Assembly (NCBI GenBank): GCA_003142185.1
Contig: PLOR01000010.1
Location: forward strand, 24,130 to 88,129
Source: Bryobacterales bacterium
GTDB lineage: Bacteria; Acidobacteriota; Terriglobia; Bryobacterales; Bryobacteraceae
DNA length: 64,000 nucleotides
Reading direction: 5' to 3'
Every line of letters begins with the position of its first letter. The stretch's first letter is position 1. Of the stretch, positions 42,230-50,295 are shown in pieces. The translations under genes and the position numbers were made by a program. Under the pieces are notes generated by a model. That model did not search any database. It saw only the letters and a program-made list of their open reading frames with translations, and had not been told where the DNA came from.

Positions 42230-42359
42230 TCTCCCCAAGGAGGTCCGGGCCATCGCCCGCGAGCGCGTGGGGCGCGTGCCGCCAACCGCGGTGATTCCGC
42301 CCAAGACCGCGCGCGCCAAGGTCAAGCACAAGAAACTCGAGGACGAGGAAATGGAATGA
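42198..42359 (+). CDS. Small basic protein overlapping the response regulator
   Basis: A 53-codon frame starts at TTG 42198 with GGAGG five bases upstream, overlaps the response regulator end by 32 bp, and ends in an ATGA overlap with the Tat-signal gene at 42356. The product is rich in Lys and Arg ([20 protein letters not shown], later [11 protein letters not shown]). The ribosome site and translational coupling on both sides argue that it is translated. A ribosome- or nucleic-acid-binding role is possible but only a guess. Confidence 0.65.
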   Translation: MARKKQKKKFDLPKEVRAIARERVGRVPPTAVIPPKTARAKVKHKKLEDEEME

Positions 42360-43102
42360 AAATGGCGAACCCGTATTCGCGGCGCGACTTTGTGGCCCTC
42401 TCCGTCGCCGGGCCCCTGGTGGGATGGCTGCCCTGGTTCCGGCCTAAGGAACTCGCGGTGGGGGACGCGCGCTTCCGCATCGTCCGCAACCGCCGCTCCA
42501 CCCGGCGCTACGTGTTGCTCGATGGCGACCAGGATGCCGCGCGCCAGGTGCTCTTGCATCACATGGAATCGCAGCGCGGGACCGCGTACCTGATCGAGGG
42601 CGCGGCCAGGGAGGTCGGGATCGGCGGCGGCAAGCTCGATCCCAACCGGATGTTCTCGCGCGCCGGCGCCGATAAGAGCCTGAGAAGCCTGAACCCGGGG
42701 TGGAACGAGGGGCAAGTCACCGCGGCGCTCGACCTGCTCGATAGCCAGCGCGAAAAGCTCCTCGACGCGCTGATCCCTCCGGATCGCGGCCTGTTGATCG
42801 CGCTGGGCTCGGGCGGCGCGGCTTCGGCGACGGACGCGGCCGCAACAGCCGAACAGCGGTCGCTGCCGCAGCCGGACACGCCGCAAGCGTTTTACCTATG
42901 TACCGACCGGGGCGATTACCAGGCGCTGGCCGCATCGCCATATAACGTGGTGCTCTCGCGGCACGTCCGCGCGCGCGACGACGGCTCGCTCGAGCGCCGC
43001 GCCTCCGCCCGCGACGTCCGCTTCCTCCACATCGAAACCCGCCCCGGCGACGGCGCCGCGCAGCGCGACATGCTGGTGTGGGCCGAAGCCCACTTGCGGT
43101 AG
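42356..43102 (+). CDS. Tat-exported protein of unknown function
   Basis: The 248-residue protein has a twin-arginine signal (NPYSRRDFVALSVAGPLVGW), so it would be exported folded. The remainder has no recognised catalytic motif; a basic patch (RIVRNRRSTRRYVLLDG) and an all-alpha middle are visible. It is translationally coupled to the upstream small basic gene by ATGA. Function unknown. Confidence 0.72.
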   Translation: MKMANPYSRRDFVALSVAGPLVGWLPWFRPKELAVGDARFRIVRNRRSTRRYVLLDGDQDAARQVLLHHMESQRGTAYLIEGAAREVGIGGGKLDPNRMFSRAGADKSLRSLNPGWNEGQVTAALDLLDSQREKLLDALIPPDRGLLIALGSGGAASATDAAATAEQRSLPQPDTPQAFYLCTDRGDYQALAASPYNVVLSRHVRARDDGSLERRASARDVRFLHIETRPGDGAAQRDMLVWAEAHLR

Positions 43103-43177
43103 GGCATGCTTTAGCTCGGATCGTCGAGAGAGTTGGCCCCAGTCAAGCGCGTGGGCAAGCTAAAAGCACGCCTCACC
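43099..43177. repeat. Paired inverted GGGCA-GCTT elements
   Basis: GGTAGGGCATGCTTTAGCT at 43099 is followed 40 bp later by its inverted relative GGCAAGCTAAAAGCACGCC. Together they could form a long stem with a 40-bp loop. The element overlaps the last base pairs of the Tat-signal gene. Confidence 0.65.
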
Positions 43178-43211
43178 TTCCCCGCTCCTGGTAGAATTGG
43201 AGAGTTCCGCC

Positions 43212-43742
43212 ATGGCGCAGGATTCCACGGAAGGGTCGCTGAAGGAGCGGGGGGTTCGCCTCACCCGCCAGCGCCAGATTCTGCTCGAATTGATCGACCG
43301 CACGGGCGCCCACCTGGATGTCGACCAGCTCTATCGCATGGCCAAGGAACGCGACCCGAAAATCAATCGCGTCACGGTGTATCGCACGCTGAAGATGTTG
43401 AAGGCGGGCGGGCTGGTGGACGAGCTCGACCTGATGCACTACGGCGGCGACCAGCACTATTACGAAACCCGCCTCAAGCAGGAGCACGCTCACGTGGTCT
43501 GCCTGCGGTGCGGCCGCGTGGAGGAATTCTTCGGCGAGCCGCTGCAGCGCCTGCGCAAGCAGATTGAAAGCCATTTCGGATTTCAGATCCTGGTGGCGCG
43601 CACCGAAGTGGGCGGCTACTGCGCGCACTGCCAGACGCTGCGGGCGCGCGAAGTGGAGGAGATCCGCCACGAATCGAAATCGGTGGCGAAGCCGCCCGCC
43701 GCCGGCGCGCGCACCCGGCGCGCCCACGCCCGGCCCGAGTAG
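43212..43742 (+). CDS. Fur-family metal-dependent regulator
   Basis: The 176-residue protein has a winged helix (RLTRQRQILLELI, INRVTVYRTLKMLKAGGLVDEL) and a metal-binding C-terminal half with HYYETRLKQEHAHVVC, CLRCGRVEEF and a second CAHC pair for structural zinc. Family members sense iron, zinc or peroxide; which is unclear here. An extra basic Pro/Ala tail of about 25 residues is unusual. ATG 43212 follows GGAGAG. The next gene starts one base after its stop. Confidence 0.9.
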   Translation: MAQDSTEGSLKERGVRLTRQRQILLELIDRTGAHLDVDQLYRMAKERDPKINRVTVYRTLKMLKAGGLVDELDLMHYGGDQHYYETRLKQEHAHVVCLRCGRVEEFFGEPLQRLRKQIESHFGFQILVARTEVGGYCAHCQTLRAREVEEIRHESKSVAKPPAAGARTRRAHARPE

Positions 43743-45428
43743 ATGGAACCGGCCGCTGCCGCTTCGCCCGCCGCCGAGCCGGCTTCCCTGATCGTCACCG
43801 ATCCCGGCGGTCACCGCACTCGCGTCCCCATCGCGCCGCTCCCGTTCCTGATCGGCCGCCAACCGCAAAGCAACCTCATCCTGCGCGACAGCCGCGTTTC
43901 GCGGACGCACGCGCGCGTCGTGTTCGAACACGGCGGCTACGTGCTCGAAGACACCGGCAGCCGCCACGGCATCTTCGTCAACGGCCAGCGCATCGAACGC
44001 CAGCCGCTGGCCAACTCCGACCGCATCGATTTCGGCGCGCAGGATTCCTACCAGCTCTTGTTCATGATGGATGGCGCCGAGTTGCGGCGCTTGATGGAGC
44101 AGGTGGCCGCTCCGGAAGCCACGCCTGGCGCGCCCGGCCTGGGAGGCGGCCTGGCCAGGCTGCGCGCCGTGCTCGACCTGGCGCGCACGCTGCAAGGCTC
44201 GTTCTCGCTCGAGGACGTGCTGGTCCAGGTGGTGGATACCGCGCTGGCCGTCACCGGCTCCGAGCGCGGTTTCCTGCTGCTCAAGTCGGATGACGGTCTG
44301 GAGACCCGAGTGGCCCGCCACCGCCGCGGCCACAAGCTGCCGCTCGACGAGCTGCGCGTGCCGCGGACCGTCATCCATCGAGCCTTGCAGCACCGGCGGG
44401 AACTGCTGTTCATGAACTTCGACGCCAGCGCCGCCGGAGGACACACCGCCGAGCATACCGTGGCCGATCTCGACCTGCGCAGCGTGGTGTGCGTGCCGCT
44501 GGTGCGCATCCGCGCCGGGCAGGGCGACACCACCAGCCTGCTCACCACCGGCGCCGAGACCGTCGGCGTGCTGTATCTCGATTCGCGCCTGGCCGCGGCG
44601 GACATGGCGGGCGGCAACCGCGAGCTGCTACAGACGCTGGCGATGGAAGCGTCCACGGTGCTCGAAAACGCGCGCCTGCTCGAGGAAGAGCGTGCCAAGC
44701 AACGCATGGAAGAGGAGCTGAAAGTCGCGCGCGATATCCAGCAAAGCCTGCTGCCGCGCTCCCTGCCTTCGGCCGGCTGGCTGCGCGCGGCGGGCAGCAG
44801 CGTGGCTTCGGCGCAGGTGGGCGGCGACTATTATGACGTAATCGCCGTCAACGACCGTTGCTGGGGCGCAGTGGTGGCCGATGTTTCGGGCAAGGGCGTT
44901 AGCTCCGCGCTGCTGGCCGCGCTGCTGCAGGGCGCGCTGATTCCAGCCAGCGACCACGCCGACGTGCTGACGCGCCGCATGGAGCGGCTCAACACATTTC
45001 TCATCGATCGAACCGGCGGCGAAAAGTACGCCACGGTTTTTTACTGCTTACTGGATCAAAGCGGGCGGCTCGATTACGTCAACGCCGCCCACTGCCCGCC
45101 GATCGTGGTTCGGCCCAGCGGCGAAACCGCGGAACTGGGAGCCACCGGCGTTCCGGTGGGTCTGCTCGAAGGCTCCAAGTATGAGCTCGCCGGGCGGCAG
45201 CTTTCGCCCGGCGAGAAAGTGGTCATTTACACCGATGGCGTCACCGAGGCCCAGGACGCGCGCGGCGCCTTCTTCGGCCGAAAGCGCCTCTTCGACCTGG
45301 TGCGCGCCAACGCCGGTGCATCTTCGAGCGAGTTGCATGACGCCATCCAGGGCGCCGTGCGCGAGTTCACCGAAGGCGCCCCGCAATCCGACGACATCAC
45401 GCTGGTGGTGCTGGATTACAGGGGGTAG
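43743..45428 (+). CDS. FHA-GAF-PP2C (SpoIIE/RsbU) phosphatase
   Basis: The 561-residue protein has an FHA domain (about 30-110; LIGRQPQSNLILRDSRVSRTHARV), a GAF domain (about 140-300), a short coiled linker (EEERAKQRMEEELKVARDIQ) and a SpoIIE-type PP2C domain (about 330-560) with QSLLPRSLP, GGDYYDVI, DVSGKGVSSALLAA and SDDITLVVLD. The metal-binding Asp residues are in place. FHA binds phosphothreonine, so it may read Ser/Thr kinase signalling, and the phosphatase would act on anti-sigma antagonists. It is coupled to the fur gene. Confidence 0.92.
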   Translation: MEPAAAASPAAEPASLIVTDPGGHRTRVPIAPLPFLIGRQPQSNLILRDSRVSRTHARVVFEHGGYVLEDTGSRHGIFVNGQRIERQPLANSDRIDFGAQDSYQLLFMMDGAELRRLMEQVAAPEATPGAPGLGGGLARLRAVLDLARTLQGSFSLEDVLVQVVDTALAVTGSERGFLLLKSDDGLETRVARHRRGHKLPLDELRVPRTVIHRALQHRRELLFMNFDASAAGGHTAEHTVADLDLRSVVCVPLVRIRAGQGDTTSLLTTGAETVGVLYLDSRLAAADMAGGNRELLQTLAMEASTVLENARLLEEERAKQRMEEELKVARDIQQSLLPRSLPSAGWLRAAGSSVASAQVGGDYYDVIAVNDRCWGAVVADVSGKGVSSALLAALLQGALIPASDHADVLTRRMERLNTFLIDRTGGEKYATVFYCLLDQSGRLDYVNAAHCPPIVVRPSGETAELGATGVPVGLLEGSKYELAGRQLSPGEKVVIYTDGVTEAQDARGAFFGRKRLFDLVRANAGASSSELHDAIQGAVREFTEGAPQSDDITLVVLDYRG

Positions 45429-45457
45429 GGATGAGGCGTGCAGGCCGTGGGTGAGTA

Positions 45458-45778
45458 TCAACTGCGGCGGGGACGTATCTCAAAGTCCACGCCTTCCTGC
45501 GCCTGAAGATGGGCGAGGACGCCAAACAAGTTCTTGGCCGAAGGGTTCCCATTCCGCCCGAACATCCGCATGAGGCTGGTGAACGGGATTGACGTCGCCT
45601 CTTCCAACTGCCGAAAGCCGACTGTAGCATTGATGTAGTTGCGCAGGATCGCGCGGCCCGTCTTCTCGTCGCCGGAGAGCATGAGTTCGATCGCTTCCCG
45701 AAGCAACGCCTGGCGGAATCGCGGTTCCCGTTGGGCGCGTTCGCGGATGGTTTCGCGAAAGTCGTTGGTCAGTGGCAT
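45458..45778 (-). CDS. HigA/RelB-type antitoxin-like DNA-binding protein
   Basis: The 106-residue protein has an N-terminal helical part (REAIELMLSGDEKTGRAILRNYIN) and a helix-turn-helix of the kind seen in RelE-partner antitoxins (GFRQLEEATSIPFTSLMRMFGRNGNPSAKNLFGVL). In known modules a RelE-like toxin gene lies directly upstream; none is found here in 230 bp. So it is an orphan antitoxin or regulator. The gene is convergent with the phosphatase. Confidence 0.75.
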   Translation of the reverse strand: MPLTNDFRETIRERAQREPRFRQALLREAIELMLSGDEKTGRAILRNYINATVGFRQLEEATSIPFTSLMRMFGRNGNPSAKNLFGVLAHLQAQEGVDFEIRPRRS

Positions 45779-46013
45779 CGTGTTCTTATCGAGCCGGACC
45801 TGGTCGGCCGGCGCCGCCGGTTGCCAATGTTAAACCTCGGATCTCCTTGTCGTCATACCTACGAAGCGGGCCATTCTCACAGACTCGGTTCCATCCGCGC
45901 TCGGGCAGCACGCGGCGTCACCACGGCCCTGTGGTGACTCAACGCTTGCGGTACATGATGGAAACCGCCGGAGAAATCATCCCCGCACTTCCGCGTAGCG
46001 GAAAGGAGACCTT

Positions 46014-47690
46014 GTGTTCAAGACTATGAGAAGCGCCCTGCTAGCAATTGCCGGCTGTTTCCTGCTGACACTGCCATCGCTGGCGGCCGACGGGGTAAGC
46101 GGCAATCTCGTCACTGTCAACTGGCTCGAGAAACATCTGCAAAATGCCGATGTTCTGATACTCGACGCCTCGCCCGCTCCGGTCTATGCCGCCAACCACG
46201 TTCCCGGCGCGGTCAACGTCGATATGCTCGCCTACGGCCGCCCCGAGATTCCGGCAGCGGAGATGGAAAAGACTTTTCGCTCCTGGGGCGTCAGTCCCGG
46301 CCAGTCCATCGTCATATACGATCAGGGCGGCAACATGATGGCGACCAGGGTCTTCTTCGCACTCTACTACTACGGGTTCCCCGCCAAAGATCTATTCGTC
46401 CTCGACGGCGGTTTCTATAAGTGGCAGTCGGTGGGACTGCCGGTGACTAAGGAGAGCTCGCCCGCCGTCAAGCCGGGCTCTTTCACCATCGCCGAACTCA
46501 ACCCGGAGGCGAAAGCGGAAACGCCCGAAATCCTCACTGCCACCGGCGACCCGGTAAACAATGCCTTAGTCGAAGGGCTCGACGCCAATTGGCATTTCGG
46601 CGGGGTCCCCGCGCTGAGCCGCTCCGGACATATTCCGAACGGCATCGTCCTGCCCAGCGCAGACTTCTATAACCCGGATAAGACCTTCAAGTCACCCGAG
46701 GACATCCGTAAGATGCTGACTTACTATGGCATCAGGCCCGAACAGCGGATCTACACGTATTGCGGCGGAGGAGTCGCCGCGAGCGTACCGTATTTCGCCA
46801 TCAGGTTCATTCTGAATTACCCCTCGGTCAAACTCTACGTGGACTCCGAACTCGGATGGTTGCGAGACGAACGGGAGCTTCCTTTCTGGACGTATGACGC
46901 CCCTTACCTGATGCGGGACGCTGCGTGGTTGCAGTTCTGGGGCGGGAAAATGCTCCGGCAGTTCGCATCTTCGCCCGTCAGCATCATCGATGTCCGTCCG
47001 CGAGCCGCCTACGATCAGGGGCATGTGCCGTTCGCGGTGAGCATGCCGAGCGAGGTCTTCGAAAGTAATCTCGCCAATCCTCGCAAGATTACCGAGTTAC
47101 TCAGTCAGGCCGGCGTCGATCCGTCTCAGGAAGCGGTCGTCGTCACCGGCGCGGGCTTGACCAAGGAGTCGGCCCTGGCGTTCGCCATACTCGAGAGACT
47201 GAAACAGAAGAAAGTTTCCGTCTTCATGGACTCGATGGAGAAATCGGCAGAACTTGGACTTGCGCCCACCAAGGACCCGACGGTCGCCGGCCCGAAGAAG
47301 AACCCCGGAGACCTGGCCGTTCCCGTCGTGAAGTATCCGTTCCACGTCCGCCGGACTGTGATCACTTCCAACCTGACGCCCGGCGTATATCCCAGAGTGT
47401 TTGTCGCCTCGGGCAAGAACCTGCCCACGCAGGCTCAGGACGGCAAGATGATCCAGGTGCCGTACACGGACCTGCTGAATGCCGACGGCACTCCCAAGGC
47501 CGCCAAAGACATCTGGAGAATCCTCAGCAAGGCTGGCGTCCCACGATATGCGCAGTTGGTTTTCGTTTCCGATGATCCCGGCGAAGCCGCCGTGAATTAC
47601 TTCATCTTCAAGCTGATGGGCTTCCCGGATCTCAGGATCTACGTGAGTGACTGCGGTTGTGCGCTGCTCGGACCGGAAGACGCCGACTGA
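46014..47690 (+). CDS. Exported four-domain rhodanese-like protein
   Basis: The 558-residue protein starts at GTG 46014 after AAAGGAG and has a signal peptide (MRSALLAIAGCFLLTLPSLA). Four rhodanese-like domains follow at about 30-150, 170-300, 315-425 and 440-558. Only the second has the catalytic Cys (Cys250 in YTYCGGGVAAS). Domain 1 has Asp103 in the loop DQGGNMMATR, domain 3 has Thr378 in VTGAGLTKES, and domain 4 has Ser-Asp in FVSDDPGEAA. Probably a periplasmic thiosulfate or other sulfurtransferase; the other domains may be structural or bind partners. Base use is a little less GC-rich than its neighbours. Confidence 0.88.
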   Translation: MFKTMRSALLAIAGCFLLTLPSLAADGVSGNLVTVNWLEKHLQNADVLILDASPAPVYAANHVPGAVNVDMLAYGRPEIPAAEMEKTFRSWGVSPGQSIVIYDQGGNMMATRVFFALYYYGFPAKDLFVLDGGFYKWQSVGLPVTKESSPAVKPGSFTIAELNPEAKAETPEILTATGDPVNNALVEGLDANWHFGGVPALSRSGHIPNGIVLPSADFYNPDKTFKSPEDIRKMLTYYGIRPEQRIYTYCGGGVAASVPYFAIRFILNYPSVKLYVDSELGWLRDERELPFWTYDAPYLMRDAAWLQFWGGKMLRQFASSPVSIIDVRPRAAYDQGHVPFAVSMPSEVFESNLANPRKITELLSQAGVDPSQEAVVVTGAGLTKESALAFAILERLKQKKVSVFMDSMEKSAELGLAPTKDPTVAGPKKNPGDLAVPVVKYPFHVRRTVITSNLTPGVYPRVFVASGKNLPTQAQDGKMIQVPYTDLLNADGTPKAAKDIWRILSKAGVPRYAQLVFVSDDPGEAAVNYFIFKLMGFPDLRIYVSDCGCALLGPEDAD

Positions 47691-48090
47691 GCGACCTCTC
47701 GATAGCTTTCGCCAGCTTCGGCGAAGCGACGCGGCGGCGCTCCGGGCGAATTCACCCGGTCGCGCCGCCCCCGACTTGTGGTAGCGCCGGCGAACGGGGG
47801 CGCGACGGTCGATCAACCTGTCGAGCGTCGCCGAGGGTTGAGGAACGCGGTTCAGAGCGCCGCGGCCGGAGGTATCGCGCAAAACGGCCGGGGCAAGCCC
47901 TCCTCCGCCCCCCTGCGCGAATTTCAGCATATAGAAACCTGATAATATGTTGATATTCCCTGCGGCCTGTTGATATTCCTTGCCCTTGCCTTCCTGGCAA
48001 TCTGATTGCAGAATCAATGGGTTTCAGACGATATCGTGCCCCGCTTGCGTGTTTTGGCGCAGGACCGGGCCTCGGAAAGGACGGCAACAT
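47691..48090. promoter_or_regulatory. Intergenic region with tandem 16-bp operator-like repeats
   Basis: This 400-bp space before the acyl-CoA dehydrogenase gene contains no gene I can support. At 47948-47963 and 47968-47983 lie two direct repeats, TGTTGATATTCC(C/T)TGC, exactly 20 bp apart, which is two helical turns. A TGATAAT -10-like hexamer at 47940-47946 precedes them. A repressor bound there could block transcription of the dehydrogenase operon. Confidence 0.5.
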
Positions 48091-50295
48091 TTGCCAGTCG
48101 AAGCCGGAGTGAAGAAAGAGTATTTGCGCGCCTTGCCGGGCGACGATGTCCGGCAGATCCTGTGGCGCTTCGCGGATCGCTACGATTTGCAGATGCTGGT
48201 GCAATCCACCCGGGCGGTAGCCCGCGGCCCGGTAGCCCGCCTGGTAGCCGCGGGCGGGCGCAACACGCATGAGTGGACCCCGGAGAAGGCGGCGCTGCTG
48301 CAGGCGTTCGACGAATCCGGCGTCACCGGCGCGGGCCTGGACCCGGAGCAGGGCGGATTCATCGAAGGTCCCAAGAACCTGGCGCTGGCGTTAACGGCGT
48401 TCGAGTTGGCATGGGTGGATGCCGGCGCGGCCACCGGCAGCCTGGCGGGATTCCTGGCGCTTTCGCCTATTCATGAGCGCGGCACCGATGAACAGCGCGC
48501 TTACTACATGAGCCGCTGCGCTCCGCCGCAGCCTGGCGAAGACCGCAAGCCATGGCGCGGCGCATTCTGCCTGACCGAACCGATCCCCTACGTAGGCGTC
48601 GAGACCGGTATTCTGGGCGGCAAGATCAAGATTGCGGATTGGAAGCCGGGCGAAGAGCCGATGCTGCAGGTGGACAAGCGCGGCCGCTTTATCACCAACA
48701 TGGGCTTCGCCAACTTCGTCACCGCGGCGGTCGATTCCGACGACCCGCGCATCAAGGGCACCTGCATGGTCATTCTGGAAGAGACCGACCCAGGCCTCTT
48801 CGACCGCGGCACGCCCACCCGCAAGCTGGTGCACCAGCTCTCCTCGACCTGCGACCCGATCTTCAGCATGACGGTGCCGGCCAGCCGCATCGTGGGCGGT
48901 TACACGGTGAAGGATGGCGTGATCGTCCCGCGCTACAGCCACGGCGAAGTCATCGAAGCCGTCTTCCGGCGCACGCGCGTCACGGTGGCGATCATGACCT
49001 CGGCCAAACTGCTGTCGGCGGTGGAACCTGTTATCCGCTACCATCGCAACCGGTTCCGCGGCGGGTCCATCGCCACACCCGGAACGCCGCGCTACGATCT
49101 CGGCTTGCAATTGAAGGAAGATGCCGTGCACCGCCTGGTGGATGTGTGGGCCACCGGCGAAGCCAGCGCCGCGCTCGGGTTCGAAGCCGCGCGCGTGTTC
49201 GACCAATTGGACCCGCTGGAACATAGGCGCGCAGAGGTGCTGGAGCAGCGCGGCTTGACCGGCAGCGCGGTGCTGAAGAGCCGGCGCCAGATCTCCAAGG
49301 ACGCCATCGAATTTCTGGCCGGTATCCGCCCCGAACTGACGGGCGATGTGGTCATCGAATACGCTTTGCTCGATAGCGTCGCCAACGTGCTTTGCCCCGC
49401 TTGCAAGCTTTGGAACACAGGCCACGGCGCGCAGATGATGCGCGAAGCGGTAAGCCTGATGGGCGGCTACGGCATCACCGAGGATTGTCCCGGTTTCCTG
49501 GGACACAAATGGATGGACGCCCAGCTCGAAGCCACTTACGAGGGGCCGGAGGCCGTGCAGCGCCGCCAGCTCAGCCTCACCATGGCCGATGAGCTATTCC
49601 TGACGCAGTTCCGCGAATGGATCCGCGAGATGCGAGTCATAGCCAATGACCGGCCTGGCACCGGCGCCTGCGCGTTGGCCACCGCCATGCAGATGTGGCT
49701 GTGGACGCTCGGCCACCTGCGCCGCGTCCTCGATGCCGATGGCGAGAAGCTCTACCAGGGCGCGCGCCAGGGCGTGACGTTCCCGCTGGCCGATGCGCTG
49801 TGCTGGTTGCTGGCATCGCGCGCCCAGATTCTCGACGTAATCGAGCTCGAAAAGAAGGGACCGGAGAACCCCACGCTAGCCGAAGGTCTGCCCGGCCTGG
49901 CGGCCTTCCTCACCGACCTCTGCCATGTGCAGGCGGCGCGCGCCGCCGGTGAAGTGGGGCGCATCTGCGCCGAACTGGTGCACGGCTACAACCGCCATCC
50001 CGCGTGGGACACCGAAGGCTGCGCATCGTGCTACCAGGCCGAAGACCTGGATGCGATGGAAAGCCTGATCCCCGGCATCGCGTCGATCGCTCGCGGCTAC
50101 ACCGATGTGATCGAGATCGAAGGGGCTCACCCAACCAAAGCCGGCCCATGCGTGCGGTTTGATGGGCTCGACCAGTTCTCGCGCCTGCGGGTGCGCATGG
50201 ATGGCTGCCTCACCGGCTCGCAGCTTGCCAAGGACCGCGCCGCCGAAGCGCTGACCAAGGTGATGATTCCCGAAGCGCTGGACTATCCCGCATGA
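48091..50295 (+). CDS. Large acyl-CoA dehydrogenase-family flavoprotein
   Basis: At about 734 residues, it is nearly twice the size of classical acyl-CoA dehydrogenases. The middle shows the family fold, with AFCLTEPIPYVGVET (FAD/substrate strand), MGGYGITEDCPGF, and ATYEGPEAVQRRQ, where the Glu fits the catalytic base position. A long C-terminal helical region (about 510-734) is additional. The likely start is TTG 48091, with AAAGGA 10 bases upstream. An ATGA overlap couples it to the ETF:quinone oxidoreductase-like gene. Substrate unknown; it might use aromatic or long-chain CoA esters. Confidence 0.85.
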   Translation: MPVEAGVKKEYLRALPGDDVRQILWRFADRYDLQMLVQSTRAVARGPVARLVAAGGRNTHEWTPEKAALLQAFDESGVTGAGLDPEQGGFIEGPKNLALALTAFELAWVDAGAATGSLAGFLALSPIHERGTDEQRAYYMSRCAPPQPGEDRKPWRGAFCLTEPIPYVGVETGILGGKIKIADWKPGEEPMLQVDKRGRFITNMGFANFVTAAVDSDDPRIKGTCMVILEETDPGLFDRGTPTRKLVHQLSSTCDPIFSMTVPASRIVGGYTVKDGVIVPRYSHGEVIEAVFRRTRVTVAIMTSAKLLSAVEPVIRYHRNRFRGGSIATPGTPRYDLGLQLKEDAVHRLVDVWATGEASAALGFEAARVFDQLDPLEHRRAEVLEQRGLTGSAVLKSRRQISKDAIEFLAGIRPELTGDVVIEYALLDSVANVLCPACKLWNTGHGAQMMREAVSLMGGYGITEDCPGFLGHKWMDAQLEATYEGPEAVQRRQLSLTMADELFLTQFREWIREMRVIANDRPGTGACALATAMQMWLWTLGHLRRVLDADGEKLYQGARQGVTFPLADALCWLLASRAQILDVIELEKKGPENPTLAEGLPGLAAFLTDLCHVQAARAAGEVGRICAELVHGYNRHPAWDTEGCASCYQAEDLDAMESLIPGIASIARGYTDVIEIEGAHPTKAGPCVRFDGLDQFSRLRVRMDGCLTGSQLAKDRAAEALTKVMIPEALDYPA

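Noticed and set aside
47657..47953. Possible 98-codon plus-strand gene after the rhodanese
   Set aside because: It is very Arg-rich, starts inside the rhodanese gene in another frame and has no ribosome site; more likely non-coding.
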